The translations under genes were made by a program, and so were the position numbers. This document shows, one piece after another, positions 30,049 to 38,935 of a stretch of DNA of 40,319 bases. Position 1 is the stretch's first letter. The number at the start of each line of letters is the position of its first letter. Origin of the DNA: Tritrichomonas foetus (Eukaryota > Parabasalia > Tritrichomonadida > Tritrichomonadidae); assembly GCA_001839685.1 (NCBI GenBank), contig MLAK01000953.1:3501-43819 (forward strand), in the 5' to 3' direction. A model generated the notes under the pieces. The model searched no databases. It had not been told where the DNA came from and was given only the letters and a program-made list of their open reading frames with translations.

Positions 30049-32556
30049 ATGTTTGATCTTTCTTTTATCAACGACAACAATGGACGATGCATTGTATTTT
30101 CACGCGATAATCAGAAGTCAGTAGTTGTTTGGTTTTCTCGCTTTGATCATCCTTCATTTCAAAATATTGATGGATATGATGTTTTCGCAAACAAAGAGGA
30201 AGCATTGGCATCTTTCAGCAATCCAAAAGTAATCGACAAGAGGACAGGGTTTTTACTTGGAGTTTCAAGTGATTCATATATTATTGCTAATAAAGTGAAG
30301 ACAATAGAATTTGATAATAAAACAATATATAAAGCAGAATCGTTAGAAGCAGTAAAAATCCATGATGGACCAGCTTACGTTCCCAATTTGAATGAAAAAA
30401 GTTTTTATTTTTCTTATGAACTAAATTTGACGTCAGTATTAAAAGAAACAATTAACTCTGAATATTTATGGTTCTTTAATAAAACAAAAGGAACAATTGA
30501 GTCAAATTTATCTAAATATTCAATATTTCCTTATATCATTCTAGGTGTCATTGAATACCATAATTTTAAAAACAAAATATATGACTTAGAAATGATTTTC
30601 ATTGCTAGATACGCAGAAAGGTGTGTTGATTCAACAGATGGTCTCAGAGAGGATTCTTTAACAATACGTAATCAAAAAGAAATTGAAATTGCGATAAGTT
30701 CAATAGTAACAAATGATAAATTTGAAAAAGAATTAACTTCTTTTATTTTCACAACTGGAGCTGCTCCCTACAACGTCAAACCAGAAATCCCCCGTCTAAA
30801 TATCAATAAAACGCCAGAATTCTTTTGCAAGCTCAGGGATGTTCTTTTAAATAATAACATGAATAATAATCTGAATGACAGTTTGTCTGAGAGTTTCAAT
30901 AATTATTTAGCAGATGACTTGGAAGATGGTTTGAAGCATGAAATGAAAGAGGATTCTAAAGAGGATTTAAGTGTGAATTTTATGATTTATTGGATTCATA
31001 TTTTTGATAACAATAATAAGGAATTAGAGTGTAGTACAATATTAAGAAAAGCTCAACAATATATGGAATCATCACTTGAATTCCGAGAAAGATTAGAATT
31101 ATTTTCGATTAATCTTCAACAATGTTCATTTCAACAAAATTTTAATGATATCACCATGGATAAAATTTATTCACTTCTGATAGAAAATGATGATAATAAA
31201 TTAAAAGAAAATAAATTGATTGGGATTCTTAAAAACAATATAAAAATTGTACCAACAAGGATTCTCATTGCTGGAAATCAAAAAGTTGTTTCTAGTCAAC
31301 AAAATCGCATATTTTTTATTTCGTCATTCAATGGAACTAGTTTGATAAATTTGGTTTCAAAAGGACTTTTTGCAAAATTCTTTCAGTCTTATTACCCTAA
31401 TATTGAACTACCTTTTGAGAAAATAAAAAAATTCTTTTCTTTTCCAAGTAATATGAATAATTTCGTTTTGAGTTCAATTTTTAATAGAAGAAGATGTGTG
31501 TCACTTTCTCCATCTGCGCAAGTTGTGAGTCCGAAAAACTTCAATCAAAACATTTTAGGGATAAAAAGAAATGATATAGAAATAAATAAATCTTCGGAAA
31601 CCTTAGTGATTTGTCTTTCAGAAATTTGCATGATCTCTTATATAATTTTTCAAGCTCCATATACTAAAAACCAAGAAAATATAAATATTTCAATTTTCGG
31701 TGGCATAACAATCAATCAAATGATTCCAATTATCGAAAAGGCATACTTATATAAAACGAAACCTAATCAGAATCATCAAGATAGTAAAATCAAATTTAAC
31801 TATGTGGAAGAGTCTAACAAAGATATTCAAAAAAATGACCCTGAGAATAAAAGTTCACATAAAAAAACATTAAACCATAAAGATCTCACAGATTCAGAAG
31901 AGCAAAGAATAATTTACAATTTTAATGATTATATGAAATATAGATTTATTATGATTAAATTTTCATCAAGTTCCCCAAAGTTCGTTATTTCAAATATTTA
32001 CATCATATCTGATAATTTTAAACTTCATTATTTTATTTCAGCTGATCTTAAAGAACGTCATTTGGTTGATGATTCAAATATCTATACCAAATCATCCATT
32101 ACCAAAATTGAAAAAATTAGGAAAGTTTTCCCAACTTTTCCACGTTCAACAAAAGAATTTCCTAATATGATTCCTTTTGCTGTTATGTCAGGTCCCTTAG
32201 AGCTCGTTCACACCTTAATTTTAAACAATAGATACAGAAACAACATAAATAATACAAGTGAGTGTACAGAATTTCAATGTGATGAAAATATGTTATTTTT
32301 GCAAATTGTGACATTGAATAATTATTGTGTGAGAACGATTGAAATCTCCAGTAGTGTAATTTTGCGTATAGAAATCATGTATTCATGTAATTTACTTGAT
32401 GAAGGATCAAATGATGAACACACTGTAAGTTTTGAAGTTGTTCCATCAAAATGCATCATTCCGCTTTCAAAAGAAATTAGTTCACGTATTCTTACATTGA
32501 AAATTATTGGGAAAGAAAAAATCAAAATCTCAAACATTCGACTTTATTCACAATGA
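30049..32556 (+). CDS. SAC-domain-like protein lacking the catalytic CX5R (pseudophosphatase)
   Basis: An 835-residue protein whose first half follows the SAC phosphoinositide-phosphatase pattern: ILGVSSDSYII-like start (69-79 region), KSFYFSYELNLTSVL (117-131), PYIILGVIEYHNF (161-173), IFIARYAERC (183-192, in place of ISRRS.RAGTR), NQKEIEIAI (208-216, for VETEQ) and SFIFTTGAAP (231-240, for the RGS.P strand). The catalytic RxNCxDCLDRTN should follow near 405-435. That region reads AGNQKVVSSQQNRIFFISSF and has no cysteine, so enzyme activity is unlikely. A disordered acidic insert (about 265-308) interrupts the domain, and the second half (about 500-835) is beta-rich and unassigned. Likely a phosphoinositide-binding or scaffold protein. 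It is convergent with the tetraspanin-like gene. Confidence 0.55.
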   Translation: MFDLSFINDNNGRCIVFSRDNQKSVVVWFSRFDHPSFQNIDGYDVFANKEEALASFSNPKVIDKRTGFLLGVSSDSYIIANKVKTIEFDNKTIYKAESLEAVKIHDGPAYVPNLNEKSFYFSYELNLTSVLKETINSEYLWFFNKTKGTIESNLSKYSIFPYIILGVIEYHNFKNKIYDLEMIFIARYAERCVDSTDGLREDSLTIRNQKEIEIAISSIVTNDKFEKELTSFIFTTGAAPYNVKPEIPRLNINKTPEFFCKLRDVLLNNNMNNNLNDSLSESFNNYLADDLEDGLKHEMKEDSKEDLSVNFMIYWIHIFDNNNKELECSTILRKAQQYMESSLEFRERLELFSINLQQCSFQQNFNDITMDKIYSLLIENDDNKLKENKLIGILKNNIKIVPTRILIAGNQKVVSSQQNRIFFISSFNGTSLINLVSKGLFAKFFQSYYPNIELPFEKIKKFFSFPSNMNNFVLSSIFNRRRCVSLSPSAQVVSPKNFNQNILGIKRNDIEINKSSETLVICLSEICMISYIIFQAPYTKNQENINISIFGGITINQMIPIIEKAYLYKTKPNQNHQDSKIKFNYVEESNKDIQKNDPENKSSHKKTLNHKDLTDSEEQRIIYNFNDYMKYRFIMIKFSSSSPKFVISNIYIISDNFKLHYFISADLKERHLVDDSNIYTKSSITKIEKIRKVFPTFPRSTKEFPNMIPFAVMSGPLELVHTLILNNRYRNNINNTSECTEFQCDENMLFLQIVTLNNYCVRTIEISSSVILRIEIMYSCNLLDEGSNDEHTVSFEVVPSKCIIPLSKEISSRILTLKIIGKEKIKISNIRLYSQ

Positions 32557-32769
32557 AAACAAAATCAAATCTATATGAAAATTAATCAAATCAAAAGGCC
32601 TCAAAATAATCAAGAAAGTTCAGCAAAATTCGATTTATTTGTATTCTTTTAATAGAATATATTTTTTTTTTATTTTTCATTACATGAATAATATAATATA
32701 TAGATGCGAATAAGCAACATGAATTAACGCTTCGTATTAAATTTAAAATGCTGATAGCTCAAATAAAAG

Positions 32770-33510
32770 TTAGGTTTGAAGTTCAGACTGATCTATTTCA
32801 ATCTCACTTTCCCTTCTTTGTCTTTGAAGATCAGTTTGTTTATCAGATGATTCTGAGTTTCCTGTTATATCATCATTTTCTGATGTTGAAACATTTCTAT
32901 CAACTGGTTTGATTAAACTCATTAACAGTATTGTAGCCAGTAAACCTAGTATTGAAATAACTGAACATGCAACTAAAACGATATTAAAAACAAACCCAAT
33001 AAAAATTCTTTTATGAACATAATTTTCTGCTTTTAAAATACAACTACTTATTGTTGCGCATTTTTGAGATGACTGCCAGGAAATAATAACATCAGGAATA
33101 TCATTTTGATTTAATAAATTGGAAAATGATGATAAATACTTATCTTCCATACTTTTTGATGAGTAATGAATAGAAAATGCTAATAATACAATATCACCAA
33201 TTATTGAAATGATATTAATAATTAAAAACAATAAATGCATTCGAAAAGCTTCACCACATAAATATAGCATTGTACATATTATTAAAAATACCAAGAATGA
33301 TGAAAATCCAAGAACAGAAATGGAAATTAATATTGAACCAAGAATTTTTCCATTTTCTAAAAGTTTCCAAAGTTCATTGTTGATTAAACTTGCCCAAACT
33401 GCGTTAAAAATTCCTGTAACAAAGAAAAATAGAAGCATGAGTATCAAAAAAGCTTTGAATGAGTTGAGAAGAGGCTCTAATTGGTATGCTAGAAAAGTCC
33501 CAATAGACAT
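32770..33510 (-). CDS. tetraspanin-like four-pass membrane protein
   Basis: A 246-residue protein with four hydrophobic segments at about 18-40, 56-84, 90-114 and 168-200. There is a short first loop (41-55) and a larger second loop (115-167) that holds two cysteines (151, 157). The cytoplasmic tail is acidic and basic, with a QRQRRESEIEID end. This spacing is that of tetraspanins, which organise membrane microdomains in surface and endosomal membranes. The usual CCG motif of the large loop is absent, so membership is by topology only. A claudin-like or unrelated four-pass protein is possible. The start is ATG at 33510. The convergent SAC-like gene ends 213 bp away. Confidence 0.55.
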   Translation of the reverse strand: MSIGTFLAYQLEPLLNSFKAFLILMLLFFFVTGIFNAVWASLINNELWKLLENGKILGSILISISVLGFSSFLVFLIICTMLYLCGEAFRMHLLFLIINIISIIGDIVLLAFSIHYSSKSMEDKYLSSFSNLLNQNDIPDVIISWQSSQKCATISSCILKAENYVHKRIFIGFVFNIVLVACSVISILGLLATILLMSLIKPVDRNVSTSENDDITGNSESSDKQTDLQRQRRESEIEIDQSELQT

Positions 33511-33959
33511 GATGAAGTAAATTTCTTGATGATTGAATTCCTTTCAATTTTTATCATCGAAAATATTGTAATTGACCATACATATTAATGATAGAAATAA
33601 TGATCGCTTGAACCTGTTTTTTTCTTTTCGGATTTTTCTATGTTTTTGCTTTCCGAATATAATTGCTATTTTCCCACTCCATTATCATTCATATAACAAA
33701 ATAGTAGTTATTTCTATGAGACAGTATTTATATTAAATGATCTACATGTAAAGGCATTAAATAAGAAGGAAAATAATTGATAAAAAACATAATATTTGGT
33801 TATTTCACTAAAGATTGATACTGTACGAATCTGATTATCAAAAAGCTTGAGATTTTAATGTTATATATAAAATGATTGAGCGACGTGACTCTTTATATTG
33901 ATGTAATATGGATAAATTATTTCAAAGAGTTGCAATCAAAAAGTTTACAAATTGATCAG
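33511..33959. other. divergent upstream region, start of F-BAR gene unresolved
   Basis: About 0.45 kb of AT-rich DNA. The F-BAR reading frame continues upstream of its first ATG to a TGA (33873-33875). Beyond this an in-frame ATG occurs at 33858, giving only five codons before the stop. Another ATG at 33872 is in a different frame. TCACT at 33805-33809 fits the initiator pattern. Confidence 0.4.
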
Positions 33960-35237
33960 ATGATCAATGAATGCGATTTAATACATCAAATTTTAATGGC
34001 AAAAGACATCGAATTTAATGAAATAGAGACCATGTTCTTAGGGATTTCTGAGAGCCTGAACTCAGTAAATATAGTAGAAATAGATGAACATAGGAAAGAT
34101 TTTTTTTCTGATCAATATACTGGAGATCCAAATGGATTATTCCAGTTTAAGTCATGCATTGAAGCAACTAATGCTTTATTCATGTGTTTCTATGAATGTT
34201 TATATATATTTCAGCAGTTTTCAAGTGATGTAAATCATTCTACAACAATCACAATGAAGAGTTTATTCAAAATTAAAGAATATAGTATCAAAAAACAAAT
34301 GAAACCTATAATGGAATCAATTCGAGACTATGAAAACCATTCAACAACAATTACCAGTGTTAAGAACAGATATAAAGATAAACAAAATCTTTTTATTAAG
34401 TATACAGAAGATATAAATCAAAATCCAAATCAATCTGCCAAAAAACAATACCGCCTACGATTTAATCAAATTAAGAGTTTAAGAAATGAGCTAAAAGATA
34501 CTCGAATATCAGTTATTAATTATTCTCAAAAGTCATTAGATAACTACAATAAATACATACATGATATTTCATTACATATAAAACGATATAATATTACAAC
34601 TACAAATTTTTTGAAGAATTTTCATAGACTTTATTCTAATATTTACAAAAAATTATCTCAAACTGGCGAATTTTTTCGAGATAAAGCAAATCAAATTGAT
34701 TTCAAAAAAGACTTTAAAGCATATGTAGCTTTAAATCAGATTGCTCGATATGAATTCTTTGATAAAGGCTTTGAAGTTTTTGACACCCAATCTCCAGCAT
34801 TTGATGGAATATCACATAATCATATTCCAAAAGAGATAACTCCTGTTTATCCAATTGGAATATCGAGAATAATTAAGGATTATTTTGCTTCAGGAGAGAA
34901 TGAAACAAATTGTATTAAAGGAAAAGGAACATTTATTATGGAGTCACCTGATGACAATGATTGGTGCTATATAATGAATCCTGTAACAATGATTTCTGGG
35001 TTTGTTCCAAGCATGTGTTTGGAACAGGTATCCCATATGTTTGGTATCGTTTTACGAGATTATGATGTTGACGTTAATAATGGAATTCAATTCCATGATA
35101 TACCAGTTCAAAAAGGTGACTTTTTATCTATTATAAATGACTCAAATAATATTTTTTATGGTGTAGAAAATGTCTTTGGAAAAAGATTCAATATGCCTAA
35201 ATCTCATGTTGGAATAATATATAATAAAAAAATTTAA
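33960..35237 (+). CDS. F-BAR-like protein with two C-terminal SH3 domains
   Basis: A 425-residue product from the first in-frame ATG. The first 270 residues are helical, with regular charged and hydrophobic spacing, as in F-BAR domains, which bend membranes and link them to actin. Two SH3-like modules follow. The first (about 302-356) has RIIKDYFASG and WCYIMNP and ends GFVPSMCLE. The second (about 359-420) has MFGIVLRDYDVDV, KGDFLSII and MPKSHVGII. The layout resembles PSTPIP, Bzz1 and syndapin proteins. The usual N-terminal aromatic motif of an F-BAR (here IWINYFKEL) is encoded upstream of the ATG at 33960 in the same frame. The true start therefore probably lies further 5', or is hidden by a sequence error or intron. 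The stop forms TAAA. It is convergent with the next gene, 107 bp apart. Confidence 0.7.
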   Translation: MINECDLIHQILMAKDIEFNEIETMFLGISESLNSVNIVEIDEHRKDFFSDQYTGDPNGLFQFKSCIEATNALFMCFYECLYIFQQFSSDVNHSTTITMKSLFKIKEYSIKKQMKPIMESIRDYENHSTTITSVKNRYKDKQNLFIKYTEDINQNPNQSAKKQYRLRFNQIKSLRNELKDTRISVINYSQKSLDNYNKYIHDISLHIKRYNITTTNFLKNFHRLYSNIYKKLSQTGEFFRDKANQIDFKKDFKAYVALNQIARYEFFDKGFEVFDTQSPAFDGISHNHIPKEITPVYPIGISRIIKDYFASGENETNCIKGKGTFIMESPDDNDWCYIMNPVTMISGFVPSMCLEQVSHMFGIVLRDYDVDVNNGIQFHDIPVQKGDFLSIINDSNNIFYGVENVFGKRFNMPKSHVGIIYNKKI

Positions 35238-35344
35238 ATAAAAAATTTTAAATTTCAAATTCCATACAAATACTATTAATATAATACTAATTCTATAATA
35301 TTACTTACATAATATCTTTACTTACATAACAAACATATTTTAAT

Positions 35345-38300
35345 TTATCCTAATTTTAAATTTTCCATATCAGGAAATATTTGTTTGATTATTTCCTCTT
35401 CTTCTGGATATTTAATGAAACATAAAAGTAATTTTTGAATTGAGAAACATTCACTGCATACAAATATTCTCAAAGAAAGTTCTAAAGCATTTGATTCTTC
35501 TTCATCAATATCCAATGTTTCTAAAACTTGAAGAAACGTATGAACATTACAATATGTCATTTCTTTACTTTTTAAAATTTGAGCAATTTTCAAAACAGTT
35601 GAGAAAGAAACAATATTTTGTGCAATGATTGGATACTGATGTTTAATTGAATATCGCGCAAGATGAAGAATTTCATTACGAACTCTTGAAAAATTATATT
35701 CAAATAAATCACTATCTAAGGTCTTTCCTTCTCTCAAAGTTCTGAATTTTTTACTAAAGCTTTCCATTTCTTGAGAACATTTTTGGTATGCAATTTCGGA
35801 AATATCATGATTTAATTGATCAATGGAATCAACAAGCACTGTTTCTTTCTTTTTAACCACAATTGAAAAGTTTTTAAACAATAAAAGTGAAGATTTTATG
35901 TTGGCAAAAAGTTTCTGATTATCAATATTTTGCAACAAATGATTAAAAAATTTATCTGCAAATTTCAATGTATCACTGAATGGACAATCAATTACAGAAA
36001 AAGGAGGAACATTAAAATCATTCACTACTCTATTCTGATCAAAGAAAATAAAATCATCTGCAACTTTACCAGCAAGAAGATCATTAACAAATTGACTTTT
36101 TGTAATTATGACATTTGATTGCTGTTTATTTTCATGATTCGAATTTGACTCAGCAAAGTTTTCTTGACTTTGATAGATATTTGCCTTATGACTTGTTTGT
36201 TGAGTAGGATTAGCTGGATTAAATAAGCAGACAGTTGACATATTTTTTACTAATTGAATTTGCCTGCTGGAAAGAATACTAATTTTTGGAGGAAATATTC
36301 GATCAATACAAAATTCGTCTAAAAATGAACAAAAATATTGTTCTTCTTCTTCTTCCTGTTGCATAGAAATACTTAAATTCTCACTCATTGATTTATTCTT
36401 CGGTTTGGGCTCTTTAAACAAATAATAAAATGTTTTATAAAACCAAGAAGTGTAATAAAGCCGTCTAATTAAAGCAATAAATATTAGTTTTGGTGTTTTT
36501 CGAAGTTCAACAACGAGTTCTAAAAATCCAGATTTTTCAACAATTTCTTTTGTATGCGAAAGGTTGTCATCGCGTGATTTCAGAGATAGATTCCAAATAT
36601 CTTTAAAGAAATCTGAAAAATCAATTTGATCTTTACAATTCATGAACCTTTTGCATTTCTCTTCGCGCGAATCGCCATGACATGTATAGAGTGTGAATCT
36701 ATCAATTGCTGCAACAAGCATTTGATCAAGCCTGTTTCCTAAAATACTAACTAAATTACTTTGATCAGCAATTATTGGCCCAAACTCATCCAAACAATCG
36801 CGCCAAGAAAGCATTGCATTATAGCACAATCCTGGTTTAACGAGATATTTTGGATGGGCAAGAGCAAAAAGTGGGTTAGATGGAGATAATTCCATATTAG
36901 CTTTCTTAAAAATCGTGTCTATAAACATATCAAGGTATTTGCAAAGTTGATCTATTGTATCACACTTTGGAATAACTAAAGTTGAATATGTTTTTCGTGT
37001 CATACTTTCAAAAGTGTTGAATCTAGCAACTACTTTATTAGTTACAGGAGGGAATTCTGGAACGGTATGAATGATTAATCTGTTTTGTATTTCTTCTTTC
37101 TTCTTTAAAAAATTAGTTGGCAATTCATCATAAAAGTCAAGAAATCCTGGTAGATAAAAATCTTCTTGATAAACATTTCCAGTGACTGGATCAAGTAATT
37201 TTTCACGTGATGAATTTGGGTTCAATGTGATAATTATTCCTTGGATATTCGGAATAGGGGTTTTAGATTTTGGTCCACTTTGCAAGCTGTCTATTGATAG
37301 TCTTGAAGCAGTTTTTGATAAAGTGTTTTGTTTATTAATTTCTTTTTCAAGTTGAGCTAATTGAGTCTTGGAATTAGGCCACCCAACGATAATAGTTCCT
37401 TTAATTTTTTGATCGTGAATATTTTGAGCAATCATATTAGCAGTCGAGTTATCATCCATTGCTTTAATTTGAATAATATCTAAAAGTGGGTACTCAGGGA
37501 GTGGTTCGACTTCTGGCTCAATAGTTTGATTCTTTTTTTTTCGAATTAGATTATCTGATGGTGTTGGAGGTAATACTTCAATAATTGTTACATTGTAGAC
37601 TTTTTGTAAGAGTTGACAAATGGTTGTTCTACCAGTTCCTTGTGGCCCAGTAATGCAAATAATGAATGGAAAGTATATTTTATCAAATGGATGATAAGGA
37701 TTTTGAAATAAAGCCATTTTTTGTTGTAAGTATTCTAAAAACTCGTTAAATTTTGTATCTGGATCATGAATATATTTTTCATTTAAGTCACAATTGAAAA
37801 ATGTTGATAAATCTTTCCACATTGAATCTGACGAAAACCTTAAATAGTTTTGTACTTCTAATGAAAATATTGGTTCAACTTTAACAGAGCATTCATTACG
37901 AACAACTTCTTTAACAGGACTTTCAGGTTGTGGCGTTAATAATCCATTTCTGAAATCAGAATGAAGCTGCCGAAGTTTCCTTTCTTTTGTTACTTCGTTA
38001 TTATTAGAAGTGTCTTCTTTTCCCTTTTTCATATTTTTTCCCTTTTTCTTATCTTTTTCCTTTTCTTTTATAATTATTTTTTGACTATCGATAATATTTT
38101 GATATTCATTATTTGAGTTGATAAAATCTCTTTCTATTTTCATTGAACGAAATGCAAATTCAAGCATCCCTTGTATTTCAAGCGAGCAATATTGATGCAC
38201 TTTGGCTGCTCGTCTTTCTCGGCGCTCTTTCGATAATTTCTGATGAAGCTCTTCGTCGGGCTTAATAACGGGCGGTAGGTTGTCGAGCCATGATTCTTTC

Positions 38301-38458
38301 TTCGGCTTTTCTTCTGCTTCTGGCGGTTTTTCTTCGGGTTGTTGATTTTCGATTTTTGATTTTCGTCCTCCTCTCATGCTTTTTCCACGTCCACGTTGAG
38401 GACGAGTAGTTTTTGTTGCCCTTCGCGTTGCCTTTTTCGTAGCGCCACGTGGGGGCAT
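35345..38458 (-). CDS. adenylate-kinase-fold protein, possibly SPEF2/CPC1-like flagellar component
   Basis: A 1037-residue protein. The N-terminus is very basic (KKATRRATKTTRPQRGRGK), followed by a lysine/glutamate coiled region to about 165. A nucleoside-monophosphate-kinase-like domain spans about 262-470: P-loop GPQGTGRTT (271-279), in which the Walker A lysine is replaced by Arg277, GTIIVGWPNSKTQLAQLE (353-370, the DGFPR region) and a lid REKLLDPVTGNVY (417-429). The rest (about 480-1037) is helical and unassigned. The combination of a basic charged N-terminus, a single kinase-like domain with DPVTGxxY and long helical flanks recalls SPEF2/KPL2, called CPC1 in Chlamydomonas, a central-pair protein of flagella. 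AK7/AK8/AK9-like proteins are alternatives. An initiator-like TCATA lies 14-18 bases upstream. Confidence 0.6.
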   Translation of the reverse strand: MPPRGATKKATRRATKTTRPQRGRGKSMRGGRKSKIENQQPEEKPPEAEEKPKKESWLDNLPPVIKPDEELHQKLSKERRERRAAKVHQYCSLEIQGMLEFAFRSMKIERDFINSNNEYQNIIDSQKIIIKEKEKDKKKGKNMKKGKEDTSNNNEVTKERKLRQLHSDFRNGLLTPQPESPVKEVVRNECSVKVEPIFSLEVQNYLRFSSDSMWKDLSTFFNCDLNEKYIHDPDTKFNEFLEYLQQKMALFQNPYHPFDKIYFPFIICITGPQGTGRTTICQLLQKVYNVTIIEVLPPTPSDNLIRKKKNQTIEPEVEPLPEYPLLDIIQIKAMDDNSTANMIAQNIHDQKIKGTIIVGWPNSKTQLAQLEKEINKQNTLSKTASRLSIDSLQSGPKSKTPIPNIQGIIITLNPNSSREKLLDPVTGNVYQEDFYLPGFLDFYDELPTNFLKKKEEIQNRLIIHTVPEFPPVTNKVVARFNTFESMTRKTYSTLVIPKCDTIDQLCKYLDMFIDTIFKKANMELSPSNPLFALAHPKYLVKPGLCYNAMLSWRDCLDEFGPIIADQSNLVSILGNRLDQMLVAAIDRFTLYTCHGDSREEKCKRFMNCKDQIDFSDFFKDIWNLSLKSRDDNLSHTKEIVEKSGFLELVVELRKTPKLIFIALIRRLYYTSWFYKTFYYLFKEPKPKNKSMSENLSISMQQEEEEEQYFCSFLDEFCIDRIFPPKISILSSRQIQLVKNMSTVCLFNPANPTQQTSHKANIYQSQENFAESNSNHENKQQSNVIITKSQFVNDLLAGKVADDFIFFDQNRVVNDFNVPPFSVIDCPFSDTLKFADKFFNHLLQNIDNQKLFANIKSSLLLFKNFSIVVKKKETVLVDSIDQLNHDISEIAYQKCSQEMESFSKKFRTLREGKTLDSDLFEYNFSRVRNEILHLARYSIKHQYPIIAQNIVSFSTVLKIAQILKSKEMTYCNVHTFLQVLETLDIDEEESNALELSLRIFVCSECFSIQKLLLCFIKYPEEEEIIKQIFPDMENLKLG

Positions 38459-38471
38459 TTTTTTATTCAGA

Positions 38472-38476
38472 TATGA
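38472..38476 (-). promoter_or_regulatory. initiator-like TCATA upstream of the adenylate-kinase-fold gene
   Basis: Minus-strand CCTCATATCTG contains TCATA, fitting TCA(C/T)(A/T), with the A at 38474 and a leader of about 15 bases before the ATG at 38458. Confidence 0.4.
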
Positions 38477-38526
38477 GGCTATTTCCTAAACGGCCACCGA
38501 AATAAAATAATATGAAAACTTTTTGT

Positions 38527-38867
38527 ATGAGTATTCAGAATTATCTCATTATTTTTTCAATAAATTTCAATAAGGATAAAGAAATAATTGAATGGGTAGA
38601 TAATATTGATGAAAAGTGGTTGAATGATCATAAATCACTTTTCATTCAATTGGAGATGTTTTAAAATAAACTCGATGTTTCTTCATGAAAAAAGACTATT
38701 TTTCAATTATAAATCTTTCGAAAATAATTTGTTCAAATTATGATGAAACATAATAGAATTCACTCATGAATGAATTTCACGATGATTCATGTCTTTTTTA
38801 TAAAGCGTTTTATGAACGGCGAATCATGTCAATTGACATTATAAGAACGTTAATATTTATTTACTGA
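38527..38867 (+). pseudogene. coding-like relic, plus strand
   Basis: Two protein-like stretches. An ATG frame at 38527-38664 encodes 45 residues that include NKDKEIIEWVDNIDEKWLND. A second, unstarted frame at 38769-38867 includes HDDSCLFYKAFYERRIMSID. They lie in different frames with AT-rich DNA between. They could be remains of one helical repeat protein; trichomonad ankyrin proteins are one possibility, but no motif proves it. Confidence 0.25.
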
Positions 38868-38935
38868 AAAATTACAACAATAAAAAAATAAAATATTTCA
38901 AATTTGAAATCAAATAAATGTTCGCAATTATTTAA

